DNA from: Thiodiazotropha sp040506275
GTDB lineage: Bacteria; Pseudomonadota; Gammaproteobacteria; Chromatiales; Chromatiaceae
Assembly (NCBI GenBank): GCA_040506275.1
Contig: JBEVXD010000001.1
Span: 620,001-684,000 of the forward strand
Direction: 5' to 3'
DNA: 64,000 nucleotides
Positions 7,662 through 16,148 of the stretch are shown here, one piece after another (within the stretch, counting starts at the first letter, position 1; each line of letters opens with the position of its first letter). The position numbers and the translations under genes are program-made. The notes beneath the pieces were generated by a model, which saw only the letters and a list, made by a program, of their open reading frames with translations, was not told the origin of the DNA and made no database searches.

Positions 7662-10202
7662 GTGCAGTTCACTATTCAATTGAAGCTCCATCGCTGGCTG
7701 TTGCCACTTGTGTTATTGCTGTGTTCGGGGCAACTTAGTGCTGCAACCAGAGTGCTTGATCGAATTGAAATCAAGTCAGAAGATGGTGCGAACGTCATTT
7801 TGGTCCATTTTAACGTGCCTGTTCGGTATGTCTCTCACCTGATCAATGAGGCTAGCAGTGAGTTGGGTGTTCAGGTCAGGGTAGGGCAGACAACTGATGA
7901 AGAGGTTGGTGCATCGACAACAGATGAGCAGGATCAAGAGCTTTCCCAAGATGATCAGCTTAACTGGAGTCCATCAGCCGCAGTACCACTCGACAAGATC
8001 GTGTTTCAGGGGAATCGGTTAGGCACCTCAACGCTATTGGTCTCATTTGCGACTCCAATTGAGGATGTAAAAATTCGACAGGGCAGAGACTTCTATACGA
8101 TGGAGTTTATTCTGCCTGCAAAAACGCGCAGAACTTCAGGATTTGGTCAGGCCAAGCTGAAAACCCTGGAGAGCAAAGTGCCAGAAATGAAGGCACCACT
8201 CAGCTTTAAATCATTACCTTTGGTGATCTATGTAATCAACCTGGGCGTTCAGTCGGAACCTGTAGATTATGCTGAAATCCCCCCCGTACCTGTAGGTAAA
8301 AACCAGCTGCTCTATAGTACCAAGGATGATCTGGAAGGTGCTGCAATATACAGGCTTAGACTGGGATTCTTCCGTACCAAGCAAGAGGCCAACAGACAGC
8401 TGGCAGCAGTTAAAAGGTTCTACCCTGATGCCTGGGTGGACACTGCGGATATTGTGGAGCGCCGCCAAGCCTTTTTTGAAAGGGGGCTAGAGCCTATTTT
8501 TGATGGTCAGACCATGGAAGAGCCTGAACTGATCAATGTCGATCCCCGCTTGACCAAAATGATGGAGATGATCAGGCGTACCATCACCGCTGGTGAATAT
8601 GCCAAGGCTGTGCGTCTTTTAGAGGCATTGTTGGAAGAGCCGGACAATATATACACCCAGGAATCCCTGGAGTTACTTGGATTGTCCCGTGAGCGTAATA
8701 GGCAGATTGCCCATGCAAAAGGCGAATATCGAACCTATCTGGAAAAATATCCTGAGGGAGAGGATGCCGAACGTGTCAGACAACGTCTATTGGGACTTGA
8801 AACAGCGCCGCAGAGACCCAAAGAGAGCTTAAGTAAAAAACCCAAGCCGGGAGAGCCCGGTAGTGAAGAAGATGAAAGCAAGGCGGTTTGGAATACCTAT
8901 GGCAGTTTTTCGCAAAATTACCGTCGAGATAAGATAGACAGCCCCTTTGTTGAGGATGAGGATAGTATCTCCAGATCTGAAATAGAGAGCTTTATAGATT
9001 TCAATGCTCGTCGTCGAAGTGAAGACTACGATATGCGTATGAAGCTTACAGGCAGCTATATCTATGATCTGCTGGATGATGGTGAAAACGATACCACACT
9101 CAGTGATGCCTACATCGATGTAGAGCACCTGGAGTCACGGACCAGTGCCAAATTCGGTCGCCAGAGACAAAGATCCAGCGGTATTCTGAATCGATTTGAT
9201 GGTCTTGTGCTTGGCTATGAGTTGACCCCTGATATCAAACTCAGGGGGACAGTCGGTCTTCCCGTAGAGCGATCAAGGGATACTTTTCTGCATGAACACA
9301 AACAGTTTGCAGGAATCAGCGGCGATATCGCGAGTATTTTCGAAAACTGGGATATGAGCCTGTTCCTTGTTGAACAAAGGGCAGATGGTCTCGTTGATCG
9401 CAGAGCTATAGGCGGAGAGGTCAGATATTATGATCAGGACAAGTCTCTGTTCAGCTTGATCGATTACGATATCTTTCACAACGAACTCGGAATCTTCATG
9501 GTTCAGAGTAACTGGCGTCTGGCCAATAAAACCAGTCTCTACCTGAATCTTGATTATCGCAACAGCCCGATCTTGATGACTTCAAACGCATTGAGTGGAC
9601 AATCTGATCCCGATACCTTTGCACCAATTGATTCGATTGAAGAGTTACAAAACTTCTTTAGCGATGATGAGATCTATGACTTGGCAAAAGACCGTACTGC
9701 AAAATCCACCAGTGTATCCTTTGGTGCAACGCATCCTTTCTCAGATACTCTGCAATTGAGTGGTGATTTTACTATCAGCAAAACCGGAGAGACACCTGCC
9801 TCAGGTGGTGTATTTGCTACCGAAGCAACCGATACAGAGTTCTTTTACTCCTTTCAGGTCATAAAAAATGATCTGCTCAAGCAAGGAGATATCGGGGTGT
9901 TCACACTTAGATATTCTGACTCAACCTCCTCGGATACATACCGTATTGGTGTTAGCAGTCGTTATCCTGTTACCAATAGCTGGAGGATCAATCCACGCTT
10001 GGATTTCTCCTATCGTGAGAACAAAGAGAATGAGGGGACACGCATGACCGTTAGCCCATTTGTTCGCATGGACTATCGTTTCCGCAAAAACCTGACATTC
10101 GAATTGGAAGGTGGGTTGAACTGGTTTGAGGAGGATGATGGATTGGAAGTTACAAACTTTACAGACTACTTCTTCTTTGCCGGTTATCGCTGGGATTTTT
10201 AA
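7662..10202 (+). CDS. Outer-membrane beta-barrel protein with AMIN-, SPOR- and TPR-like N-terminal domains
   Basis: 846 residues starting at GTG 7662. A signal peptide ends near residue 28 (SAA-TRV). Residues about 30-175 resemble an AMIN-type beta domain (VLDRIEIKS, then a final TMEFIL strand). Residues about 220-265 look SPOR-like (AIYRLRLGFF, then QLAAVKRFYP), and 300-380 look like TPR helices (AGEYAKAVRLLEALLEEP). From about 410 the protein is alternating amphipathic strands with the terminal aromatic residue (RWDF) typical of outer-membrane barrels. Behind two giant cytochromes it may be the porin of a porin-cytochrome conduit; the peptidoglycan-type domains could anchor it to the wall. 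Function is inferred from context. Confidence 0.7.
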   Translation: MQFTIQLKLHRWLLPLVLLLCSGQLSAATRVLDRIEIKSEDGANVILVHFNVPVRYVSHLINEASSELGVQVRVGQTTDEEVGASTTDEQDQELSQDDQLNWSPSAAVPLDKIVFQGNRLGTSTLLVSFATPIEDVKIRQGRDFYTMEFILPAKTRRTSGFGQAKLKTLESKVPEMKAPLSFKSLPLVIYVINLGVQSEPVDYAEIPPVPVGKNQLLYSTKDDLEGAAIYRLRLGFFRTKQEANRQLAAVKRFYPDAWVDTADIVERRQAFFERGLEPIFDGQTMEEPELINVDPRLTKMMEMIRRTITAGEYAKAVRLLEALLEEPDNIYTQESLELLGLSRERNRQIAHAKGEYRTYLEKYPEGEDAERVRQRLLGLETAPQRPKESLSKKPKPGEPGSEEDESKAVWNTYGSFSQNYRRDKIDSPFVEDEDSISRSEIESFIDFNARRRSEDYDMRMKLTGSYIYDLLDDGENDTTLSDAYIDVEHLESRTSAKFGRQRQRSSGILNRFDGLVLGYELTPDIKLRGTVGLPVERSRDTFLHEHKQFAGISGDIASIFENWDMSLFLVEQRADGLVDRRAIGGEVRYYDQDKSLFSLIDYDIFHNELGIFMVQSNWRLANKTSLYLNLDYRNSPILMTSNALSGQSDPDTFAPIDSIEELQNFFSDDEIYDLAKDRTAKSTSVSFGATHPFSDTLQLSGDFTISKTGETPASGGVFATEATDTEFFYSFQVIKNDLLKQGDIGVFTLRYSDSTSSDTYRIGVSSRYPVTNSWRINPRLDFSYRENKENEGTRMTVSPFVRMDYRFRKNLTFELEGGLNWFEEDDGLEVTNFTDYFFFAGYRWDF

Positions 10203-10222
10203 CACCATTAGGAATTACAGAC

Positions 10223-10246
10223 AAAGGCCTCAATTAGGGCCTTTGA
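10223..10246 (+). terminator. Hairpin after the barrel gene, possible terminator
   Basis: AAAGGCC, a short loop, then GGCCTTT, about 20 bp after the stop codon. No proper T run follows, so it could also be a simple 3' stabilising hairpin. Confidence 0.4.
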
Positions 10247-10383
10247 GTCTATGTTTATGGAAATAGAGAGTTTCAAAATGAGTTTAATAGATCTCTCCAA
10301 GGGCATTCCCTGACCTCTTCGATCCCTATCCCCCAAATTTACTCTCAAATATTTACTTAGTCCTAGCCAAATATCTATCAACA

Positions 10384-10800
10384 GTGGGTATAATCCCACT
10401 TTTGCAGAAAGCCTGGGAATCAAGATTGTATCAACTACTCGCCATCGCCTCCGGCGGAGCTGCCGGAGCAGTCTTTCGTTTCTGGGTCTCCAGTGGCGTA
10501 TATAGTCTGCTTGGTAGAGGTTTTCCATTCGGAACCCTGGCGGTAAACGTACTTGGCTCCCTGGTGATGGGATTTTTGTATGTTGTGTTTCTTGAACGGA
10601 TGGTGGTTTCAGCTGAGCTGAGAGCAGGGTTGCTGATCGGTTTTCTGGGCGCCTTCACAACATTTTCCACCTTTTCTATCGAAACCTTAAATCTACTTGA
10701 GCAGGCAGAGCTGATGAAGGCAGGTTTAAATGTCCTGCTGAGTGTGGTGGCCTGTGTATTGGCCTGCTGGTTAGGTCTGGTACTGGGGAGGCAGCTATGA
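10384..10800 (+). CDS. crcB: CrcB/Fluc fluoride channel
   Basis: 138 residues, four hydrophobic segments. Family signatures visible: the early GGAAGAVFRFW segment, then FPFGTLAVNVLGS, and GFLGAFTTFSTFS in the third helix with the phenylalanine/threonine track of Fluc channels. These form dual-topology dimers that let fluoride leave the cytoplasm. The start is GTG 10384; a start further in is possible because about 15 residues precede the first helix. The stop codon overlaps the next start (ATGA), so the two are translationally coupled. No fluoride riboswitch is recognisable upstream. Confidence 0.9.
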   Translation: MGIIPLLQKAWESRLYQLLAIASGGAAGAVFRFWVSSGVYSLLGRGFPFGTLAVNVLGSLVMGFLYVVFLERMVVSAELRAGLLIGFLGAFTTFSTFSIETLNLLEQAELMKAGLNVLLSVVACVLACWLGLVLGRQL

Positions 10801-11108
10801 AACAGGCTGAAGTCACTATGGTCCGGGTCTACCTCACAGAAGGTGACCATCAATTACGAAAACTACTCGACTTTCTTCATGTTGAAGAACAAGTCAAAGG
10901 TGTTACTGCTTTTCGTGGGATTGCCGGCTTTGGTCGCTCAGGCCGGGCTCATGAGGCATCACTATTGGATATCTCCATGGATCTGCCTCTGGTGGTAGAG
11001 TTCTTCGATTTACCAGAGCGGGTAGACAAGGTACTGCAAGATTTAAATCAATGGGTAGAGCCAGGTCATGTGGTGAGCTGGCCCGCACAAGTCAATATGG
11101 GTGAATGA
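10797..11108 (+). CDS. DUF190 family protein
   Basis: 103 residues. The sequence has the PII-like small alpha/beta fold pattern of DUF190: VRVYLTEGDH at the start, GVTAFRGIAGFG in the middle, then DLPLVVEFFDLPERV. DUF190 genes are often found beside crcB, as here with a 4-bp ATGA overlap. The biochemical role is not established; a regulatory partner of the fluoride channel is a reasonable guess. It ends 3 bp before serS, so the three may share a transcript. Confidence 0.85.
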   Translation: MKQAEVTMVRVYLTEGDHQLRKLLDFLHVEEQVKGVTAFRGIAGFGRSGRAHEASLLDISMDLPLVVEFFDLPERVDKVLQDLNQWVEPGHVVSWPAQVNMGE

Positions 11109-11111
11109 TCA

Positions 11112-12383
11112 ATGTTGGATCCGCGACTGATAAGAAACAATCTGGAAGAGGTGGCTGAAAAACTTCGTCGCCGGGGCTATGAGCTGAATACGCAGCAGAT
11201 ATCCGAGCTTGAAGAACGACGCAAACGACTTCAGGTAGAGTCGCAAGAGCTGCAGAACGAACGTAACAGCCGTTCAAAATCAATTGGCAAGGCAAAGGCG
11301 GCAGGTGAGGATATTCAACCGCTGCGTGAGCAGGTCGCAGAATTGGGTGATCGACTCAAGGCCCTTCAGGAAGAGCTGGGTACCGTGCAGACAGAGCTTT
11401 CCGAGATTACGCTTGGTATACCCAACATTCCGCATGATTCGGTACCCGATGGTCGGGACGAAGCGGATAATCGTGAGGAGAGACGCTGGGGAGAGCCTCG
11501 TCAGTTAGATTTCGAGCCTAAGGATCATGTGGATCTGGGCGATGCCAGTGGATTACTCGATTTCGAGGCTGCAGCCCGTATAACCGGTTCACGCTTTGCT
11601 GTCATGGCAGGGCCTCTGGCAAGAATGCATCGGGCATTGATTCAGCTCATGCTCGACACACACACGACTGAGCATGGCTACACTGAGGCTTATGTGCCCT
11701 ATATGGTCAATAGCGACAGTCTGCGTGGAACAGGTCAGCTGCCAAAATTTGAGGAAGATCTATTTAAGCTCTCTGGTGAGTCAGGATACTACCTGATACC
11801 TACAGCGGAAGTGCCGGTAACCAATCTGGTAAGGGATCAGATTATTGAAGCTGACTATATGCCTCGCAAATGGGTGGCACATACACCTTGTTTCCGATCT
11901 GAAGCGGGTTCCTACGGCAAAGATACCCGTGGAATGATACGCCAGCATCAATTTGAGAAGGTTGAGCTGGTGCAAGCAGTATCTGCCAGTGAATCGTTTA
12001 AGGCGCTGGAGGAGTTAACAGGACACGCCGAAGCTATTCTGCAAAAGCTGGAGCTGCCGTATCGAGTTGTTACCCTCTGTACCGGGGACATTGGTTTCTC
12101 TTCTACCAAAACATATGATCTGGAAGTCTGGCTGCCGGGGCAGAGCCAATATCGGGAGATATCCTCCTGCTCAAACTTTGTTGATTTCCAGGCCAGACGT
12201 TTGCAGGCCCGTTGGAGAAATCCAGAGACCGGTAAGCCTGAACTCGTACATACCCTGAATGGTTCAGGCTTGGCTGTTGGTCGAACCCTTGTGGCGGTGA
12301 TGGAGAACTACCAACAGGCTGACGGATCGATACTGGTGCCGGAGGCGCTGAAGCCTTATATGGGTGGAATTGAGAAACTATAG
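11112..12383 (+). CDS. serS: Seryl-tRNA synthetase
   Basis: 423 residues, normal length. The N-terminal long coiled-coil arm (residues about 30-105) that holds the tRNA-Ser extra arm is followed by the class II catalytic core. Motif 2 is visible as CFRSEAGSYGKDTRGMIRQH and motif 3 as GSGLAVGRTLVAVMENYQ. The enzyme charges tRNA-Ser with serine in the cytoplasm. ATG 11112 or ATG 11115-range starts are not in conflict; the conserved MLDPRLIRNN beginning supports this one. tRNA-Ser(UGA) lies 1.2 kb downstream. A short GGGAGC/GCTCCC hairpin follows the stop codon at about 12390-12406. Confidence 0.97.
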   Translation: MLDPRLIRNNLEEVAEKLRRRGYELNTQQISELEERRKRLQVESQELQNERNSRSKSIGKAKAAGEDIQPLREQVAELGDRLKALQEELGTVQTELSEITLGIPNIPHDSVPDGRDEADNREERRWGEPRQLDFEPKDHVDLGDASGLLDFEAAARITGSRFAVMAGPLARMHRALIQLMLDTHTTEHGYTEAYVPYMVNSDSLRGTGQLPKFEEDLFKLSGESGYYLIPTAEVPVTNLVRDQIIEADYMPRKWVAHTPCFRSEAGSYGKDTRGMIRQHQFEKVELVQAVSASESFKALEELTGHAEAILQKLELPYRVVTLCTGDIGFSSTKTYDLEVWLPGQSQYREISSCSNFVDFQARRLQARWRNPETGKPELVHTLNGSGLAVGRTLVAVMENYQQADGSILVPEALKPYMGGIEKL

Positions 12384-12469
12384 GAAGAGGGGGGAGCAAT
12401 CGCTCCCTCAGTTGAATCTGACAAAAACTAGGCTTGTTTCGCTCCTGAGGGATCAGGAGCCGCTGCTTG

Positions 12470-12649
12470 CTAAACCATCATAATCAGCAGGGCAACAAAG
12501 CCAACCACAGCAGCCAGAGGCAGAACTGCAGCCATCCAATCCCCTTGCTCTGCCTTAGGGCTGTTTTTTAACCAATGTTTGGCACGAGGCCAAATGAAAA
12601 TGATCCATCCTATGATAAGGATGGCAGAAAAAATCTTCAGCCAATCCAT
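12470..12649 (-). CDS. Small two-helix membrane protein, 59 residues
   Basis: Read on the minus strand from ATG 12649 to TAG 12470. The product begins MDWLKIFSAILIIGWIIFIW, then a short basic loop (PRAKHWLKNSPKAEQGDW) and a second hydrophobic helix ending LLIMMV. GGAAG lies 5 bp before the ATG. It follows the YccA-like gene on the same strand after a strong terminator. I do not recognise the family; the composition and ribosome-binding site argue it is real. Confidence 0.65.
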   Translation of the reverse strand: MDWLKIFSAILIIGWIIFIWPRAKHWLKNSPKAEQGDWMAAVLPLAAVVGFVALLIMMV

Positions 12650-12663
12650 AATAACTTCCGCAT

Positions 12664-12692
12664 CATAAAAAACCCCGGCAGTGCCGGGGCTC
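12664..12692 (-). terminator. Intrinsic terminator of the YccA-like gene
   Basis: On the minus strand: GCCCCGGCACTGCCGGGG followed by TTTTTT. A GC-rich stem plus T run directly past the stop codon of the gene at 12716-13387. Confidence 0.85.
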
Positions 12693-12715
12693 TCGGCTTA
12701 TTGATCAGCCGTTAG

Positions 12716-13387
12716 TTAATCATCACCACCCAGCGCGCCTAACAGGTGCAGGAGGCTGGTGAAGATGTTCAAAATTGCCAGATAGAGGCTAACAGTAGCC
12801 ATGATGTAGTTGGTTTGAGCGCCGTTCACCATCTGACTGGTTTCAAAAAGGATATAACCCGACATCAGCAGAATGACAGCAGCTGAGATAGCCAGGTGTA
12901 ATCCAGGGATATTCAAAAACAATCCTGCCAGGGAGGCGAGCATAACAACCAGGATACCGGCAAAGATAAAGCCTCCCATGAAGCTGAAATCCCGCTTTGT
13001 TGAGAGGGCATAGCCAGAGAGTCCAAGAAAGATAATACCCGTTCCACCGAAAGCGGTTGCCACAATCTGGCCGCCGTTAGACAGCGCAATGTAGTGATTG
13101 AGGGTTGGGCCAAGGCCGAAACCGAGCAGACCGGTTACTGCGAACACAACCCACAGGCCGGAGGCAGAATTTGCGGTTTTAGGCAGCACAAACCACAACA
13201 ATACTAACGCACCAACTGATGTTCCCAGGGAAATCATGATTGGTGGAGCGATCGCCATGGAGACGACGGCCATCAATGCACTCCAAACAAGAGTGACTGA
13301 AAGCAACATATAAGTATTTTTTATAAGCTTATTGGTCGATAGGGTCGATTCTATCGATTGAGTTGCAGTGAAATCTAGACGATTCAT
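12716..13387 (-). CDS. Bax inhibitor-1 / YccA family membrane protein
   Basis: 223 residues from ATG 13387, which follows AGGAGA by about 11 bp; a longer frame reaches 13423 but has no better start signal. Seven hydrophobic segments fill residues 22-220. Family features include the LGFGLGPTLNHY segment, FGGTGIIFLGLSGYAL, and the C-terminal NYIMATVSLYLAILNIFTSL helix. Members interact with the FtsH protease or act as pH-sensitive leak channels; the role in this organism is unknown. Single gene on the minus strand, ended by a strong terminator. Confidence 0.88.
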   Translation of the reverse strand: MNRLDFTATQSIESTLSTNKLIKNTYMLLSVTLVWSALMAVVSMAIAPPIMISLGTSVGALVLLWFVLPKTANSASGLWVVFAVTGLLGFGLGPTLNHYIALSNGGQIVATAFGGTGIIFLGLSGYALSTKRDFSFMGGFIFAGILVVMLASLAGLFLNIPGLHLAISAAVILLMSGYILFETSQMVNGAQTNYIMATVSLYLAILNIFTSLLHLLGALGGDD

Positions 13388-13557
13388 ATTTGTGTAATCT
13401 CCTGATTTGATCCCTAAAATCAATCTCGTTTATGAGACAGCGACCGTCTCAAATTGTTCAGCACAGCATACATCGCTCTAACAAAAGGTCAATATATCTT
13501 TATATGGGGATAACACTAGTATTTTCAAGGATGGTTATGTATCCTAGCGCCCCTTCA

Positions 13558-13648
13558 GGAGAGGTGGCAGAGCGGCCGAATGCGGTGGTCTTGAAAACCA
13601 TTGAGGGTTTGTAGCCCTCCCAGGGTTCGAATCCCTGCCTCTCCGCCA
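13558..13648 (+). tRNA. tRNA-Ser(UGA)
   Basis: GGAGAGG (13558-13564) pairs with CCTCTCC before the discriminator G and an encoded CCA (13646-13648). The anticodon TGA is at 13592-13594 in loop CTTGAAA. The long variable arm (GAGGGTTTGTAGCCCTC) is typical of tRNA-Ser, and the T arm is CAGGGTTCGAATCCCTG. Its last 14 bases are the island attachment site. No terminator follows directly; the native one appears to be at 51298-51329. Confidence 0.97.
13635..13648 (+). repeat. Left attachment site (att core copy 1)
   Basis: CTGCCTCTCCGCCA, the 3' end of tRNA-Ser, is repeated exactly at 51281-51294 next to the integrase end. Confidence 0.8.
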
Positions 13649-13704
13649 TAAATTATAATAATATCTATAAAATTCAAATATTTATAGAATCTGTATATCT
13701 ACTA

Positions 13705-13723
13705 GTCCCCCAATTAGCCCCCA
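13705..13723. promoter_or_regulatory. Candidate integrase arm-type site, left end
   Basis: GTCCCCCAATTAGCCCCCA lies 57 bp inside the left attachment site. A near copy is at 51151-51179. The rest of 13649-13954 is AT-rich and holds no gene I can support. Confidence 0.5.
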
Positions 13724-13954
13724 GTAGTAATAAATACTCAGGCTATCTTTGTAAGTAGTGCACAATTAATTCCTTGGCGTATTATTAGGCAATCCACATC
13801 AACAAGATCTGCGTTGTTAATCATTACAACTTAGAATGAGGATCGCCTGATTGGGTATCTGTTAACGAATAAAGTTTTGTCGCCGTTAGGGTACCGTGGG
13901 TTCATACTCGATTAATGTATTAGGGAATGTGGCTAGAGAAAGGAAAGGCTTAAG

Positions 13955-15022
13955 ATGCCAATATATCGAATTAATAATAAAGAAATAGTCCCAATCCAAC
14001 GTACAACCTTCGCAGAACAGGGTCTACGTGAGAGGTATGATCTCCAGGCCCTCCTTAAGTCTCAAATTGAAGTGATCTCTCCAGATACTCTCATCGTGGC
14101 TGAGGAGTTTGGTGAATGGGAGGATAGTCGACGTCGGATTGATCTTTTGGGGGTCGATAAAGCCGCTAACTTGATCGTGATAGAACTCAAGCGGACTGAA
14201 GACGGTGGGCATATGGAGCTACAAGCTATTCGATATGCTGCGATGATATCAACCCTGACCTTTGATAGATTGGTTTCAATCTATGCACAGTATCTCAAAG
14301 ATAACAGTATTGATCAGGATGCTGCAGAAGCCTTGCTCGAATTTCTTGACTGGAGCGATCCTGATGAAGAGCTATTTGGGCAGGAAGTGAAAATTGTACT
14401 AGCATCAGCTGAGTTTTCGAAGGAACTCACAACCTCTGTCATGTGGCTGAATGATTATGGTATGGATATCAGATGCGTTCGTATGCACCCCTATACCAGC
14501 GAAGGTCTGACTTTCCTCGATGTCCAGACGGTTATTCCAATTCCTGAAGTTGCTGATTATCAGGTTCGTATACGTGAAAAGAAGCAGAAGGAACGGGAAT
14601 CCAGAAAGAACTCCCGAGATTTTACAAAGTATGATGTTCAAATCGTGGATCACGAGTATACAGCCCTGAGTAAAAGATGGATGATGTTCAGGCTAGTTTC
14701 AGATGTCATGAAAAATGGTGGAACACCAGAAATGATAATGGACGCTATTCCATGGTGTAAGAACAAATTATTTGTGGTTTTTGAAGGTACTCTTAATGGT
14801 GAGGAAGTCCACGAGATTATCATGAAGGATGATCCAGGTGGCACTGTTCCTCGGGCAAAAAGATACTTTTGTGGTGATGATGAGGTCTTTCATGTGAATC
14901 ACAAAACTTTTGTTTTAAGTAATCAGTGGGGCAAGAAAACCTTGGATGCTGTTGATTCACTGATGAAGATGTTTCCGCATTTAAATATTAAGATCAGGCC
15001 AAACCACGAAAGCTACGATTAG
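13955..15022 (+). CDS. PD-(D/E)XK endonuclease, NucS/DUF91-like (copy 1)
   Basis: 355 residues. The nuclease core is visible as RRIDLLGV (Asp near residue 61) followed by LIVIELKR (E-x-K near 76-78), the D...ExK arrangement of NucS-like and DUF91 nucleases, then helix QAIRYAAMIS. The C-terminal half (about 235-350) is a separate domain starting at YTALSKRWMMF with PRAKRYFCG near the end. A paralogue with close to the same sequence is at 52055-53113 outside the island. Function is not known from sequence; such genes are frequent in defence-rich islands. Start ATG follows AGAAAGGAAAGG. Confidence 0.75.
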   Translation: MPIYRINNKEIVPIQRTTFAEQGLRERYDLQALLKSQIEVISPDTLIVAEEFGEWEDSRRRIDLLGVDKAANLIVIELKRTEDGGHMELQAIRYAAMISTLTFDRLVSIYAQYLKDNSIDQDAAEALLEFLDWSDPDEELFGQEVKIVLASAEFSKELTTSVMWLNDYGMDIRCVRMHPYTSEGLTFLDVQTVIPIPEVADYQVRIREKKQKERESRKNSRDFTKYDVQIVDHEYTALSKRWMMFRLVSDVMKNGGTPEMIMDAIPWCKNKLFVVFEGTLNGEEVHEIIMKDDPGGTVPRAKRYFCGDDEVFHVNHKTFVLSNQWGKKTLDAVDSLMKMFPHLNIKIRPNHESYD

Positions 15023-15077
15023 AGCTAATTCGGCAAAATGCGCACCTATGCTAAACTTGAAACTTCAGCATAACGAA

Positions 15078-15546
15078 ATGCGTTTCGACTGGAAAAAACT
15101 TAATCGTCAACAGCTTGGTGCCTTTGGCGAGTACTTTGTAAAGATGGAACTTACAATGTATGGATTTCAAGTATATGGCGCAGAGTTTATTATCGTGGTA
15201 TTGATTTTGTAGCAAGATATGAAAAAGGTCCATATTTCTCAGTGCAGGTTAAATCCATTAGAAAAAAGGGGTACGTTTTCTTACAAAATAAAAATTTCAG
15301 ATCTCTTCCGATTGGTATTTAGCCTTAGCCATTCTAAAACAAGGTAAGGAGCCTGACCTATATTTAGTTCCTTCGGAGGCTTGGTTGTCTCCAAATGCTT
15401 TGCCAGTGGATCGTGAGTATGAGGGCAAGAAAAGAAAGCCAGAATGGGGGCTTAATCTTTCAACTAAGAATATACTACTATTGGAAGACTATGTCTTTCA
15501 TAAAATGGTGGTAAATCCGAAAATAATAAAGTTAAAAAATGTATAA
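15078..15546 (+). pseudogene. Frameshifted PD-(D/E)XK-like gene (DUF4365-type)
   Basis: Read with two corrections, this encodes a protein beginning MRFDWKKLNRQQLGAFGEYF. It then passes through RGIDFVARYEKG and YFSVQVKSI (a D...QxK nuclease core), and ends VVNPKIIKLKNV before TAA 15544-15546. One base is missing near 15186-15193 (TTTATTAT, where GxTGATGAT is expected) and one near 15313 (CTTCCGATTGG). Each part is well preserved, so the damage is recent. Confidence 0.7.
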
Positions 15547-15588
15547 CGATACGACGGGTCTCGTTAATGTAACTTTTAGGTAAAAAGA

Positions 15589-16062
15589 ATGGAAGGAAGC
15601 CCTCGAGAAACATGGGAACCACTAGTTGGTAGTCTAGTTTTAACCTGTGGAGATGTTGAACTGGCACTTCTACAGATCTATTGGAATCTATCGTTGCATG
15701 GACAGTACGAAGAAAAAATTAGGTTCTTAGGCCTCGGGGAAAAGGCCAAGTTTATTCGAGAAATGATTCCTGAATTAACGCTAGAAAAAGACCTAATAAG
15801 GCGCGTTGATCACACCCTGTCCGAATCAATTCAGCTTGCTCATCAAAGAAATTTGGTTGCTCACAACCCTTTGTATCTGGATGTCTATTCAGATGAAAAG
15901 GGAAATTTCACATTAGTTCCAACTATCCGTTCTTTGCGAGATGACGAAAAGCACATTTCATTGGAGGGCCTGATTAACCTGAATGCAAAAGCTTCCAAAC
16001 TTTCTAGCGAGCTACAGAATATGGTGATTGAGGTGGCAAATGCACAATGCCCGGTTGTCTAA
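15589..16062 (+). CDS. HEPN-like helical protein, 157 residues
   Basis: All-helical in appearance. It carries QRNLVAHN near residue 88, an R-x4-H motif of the kind that forms the RNase site in HEPN toxins and defence RNases. The rest (LVGSLVLTCGDVELALLQIYW, then KAKFIREMIPEL) resembles HEPN-fold proteins found in islands. I cannot assign a family with certainty. No cognate nucleotidyltransferase (MNT) gene is next to it. The intergenic sequence before it (15541-15588) shares a motif with the one before the 46759 gene. Confidence 0.5.
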   Translation: MEGSPRETWEPLVGSLVLTCGDVELALLQIYWNLSLHGQYEEKIRFLGLGEKAKFIREMIPELTLEKDLIRRVDHTLSESIQLAHQRNLVAHNPLYLDVYSDEKGNFTLVPTIRSLRDDEKHISLEGLINLNAKASKLSSELQNMVIEVANAQCPVV

Positions 16063-16148
16063 CATCCAGTTCTTATCGGCCCTAAGGGACAGGGACACCC
16101 GTAAAGCCGGCACCCAAAATATTGAGCGTAAGCTGTCAAAGGAGATTC

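Noticed and set aside
10203..10383. Fluoride riboswitch ahead of crcB
   Set aside because: The interval has no recognisable crcB-motif core; only a simple hairpin belonging to the preceding gene is visible.
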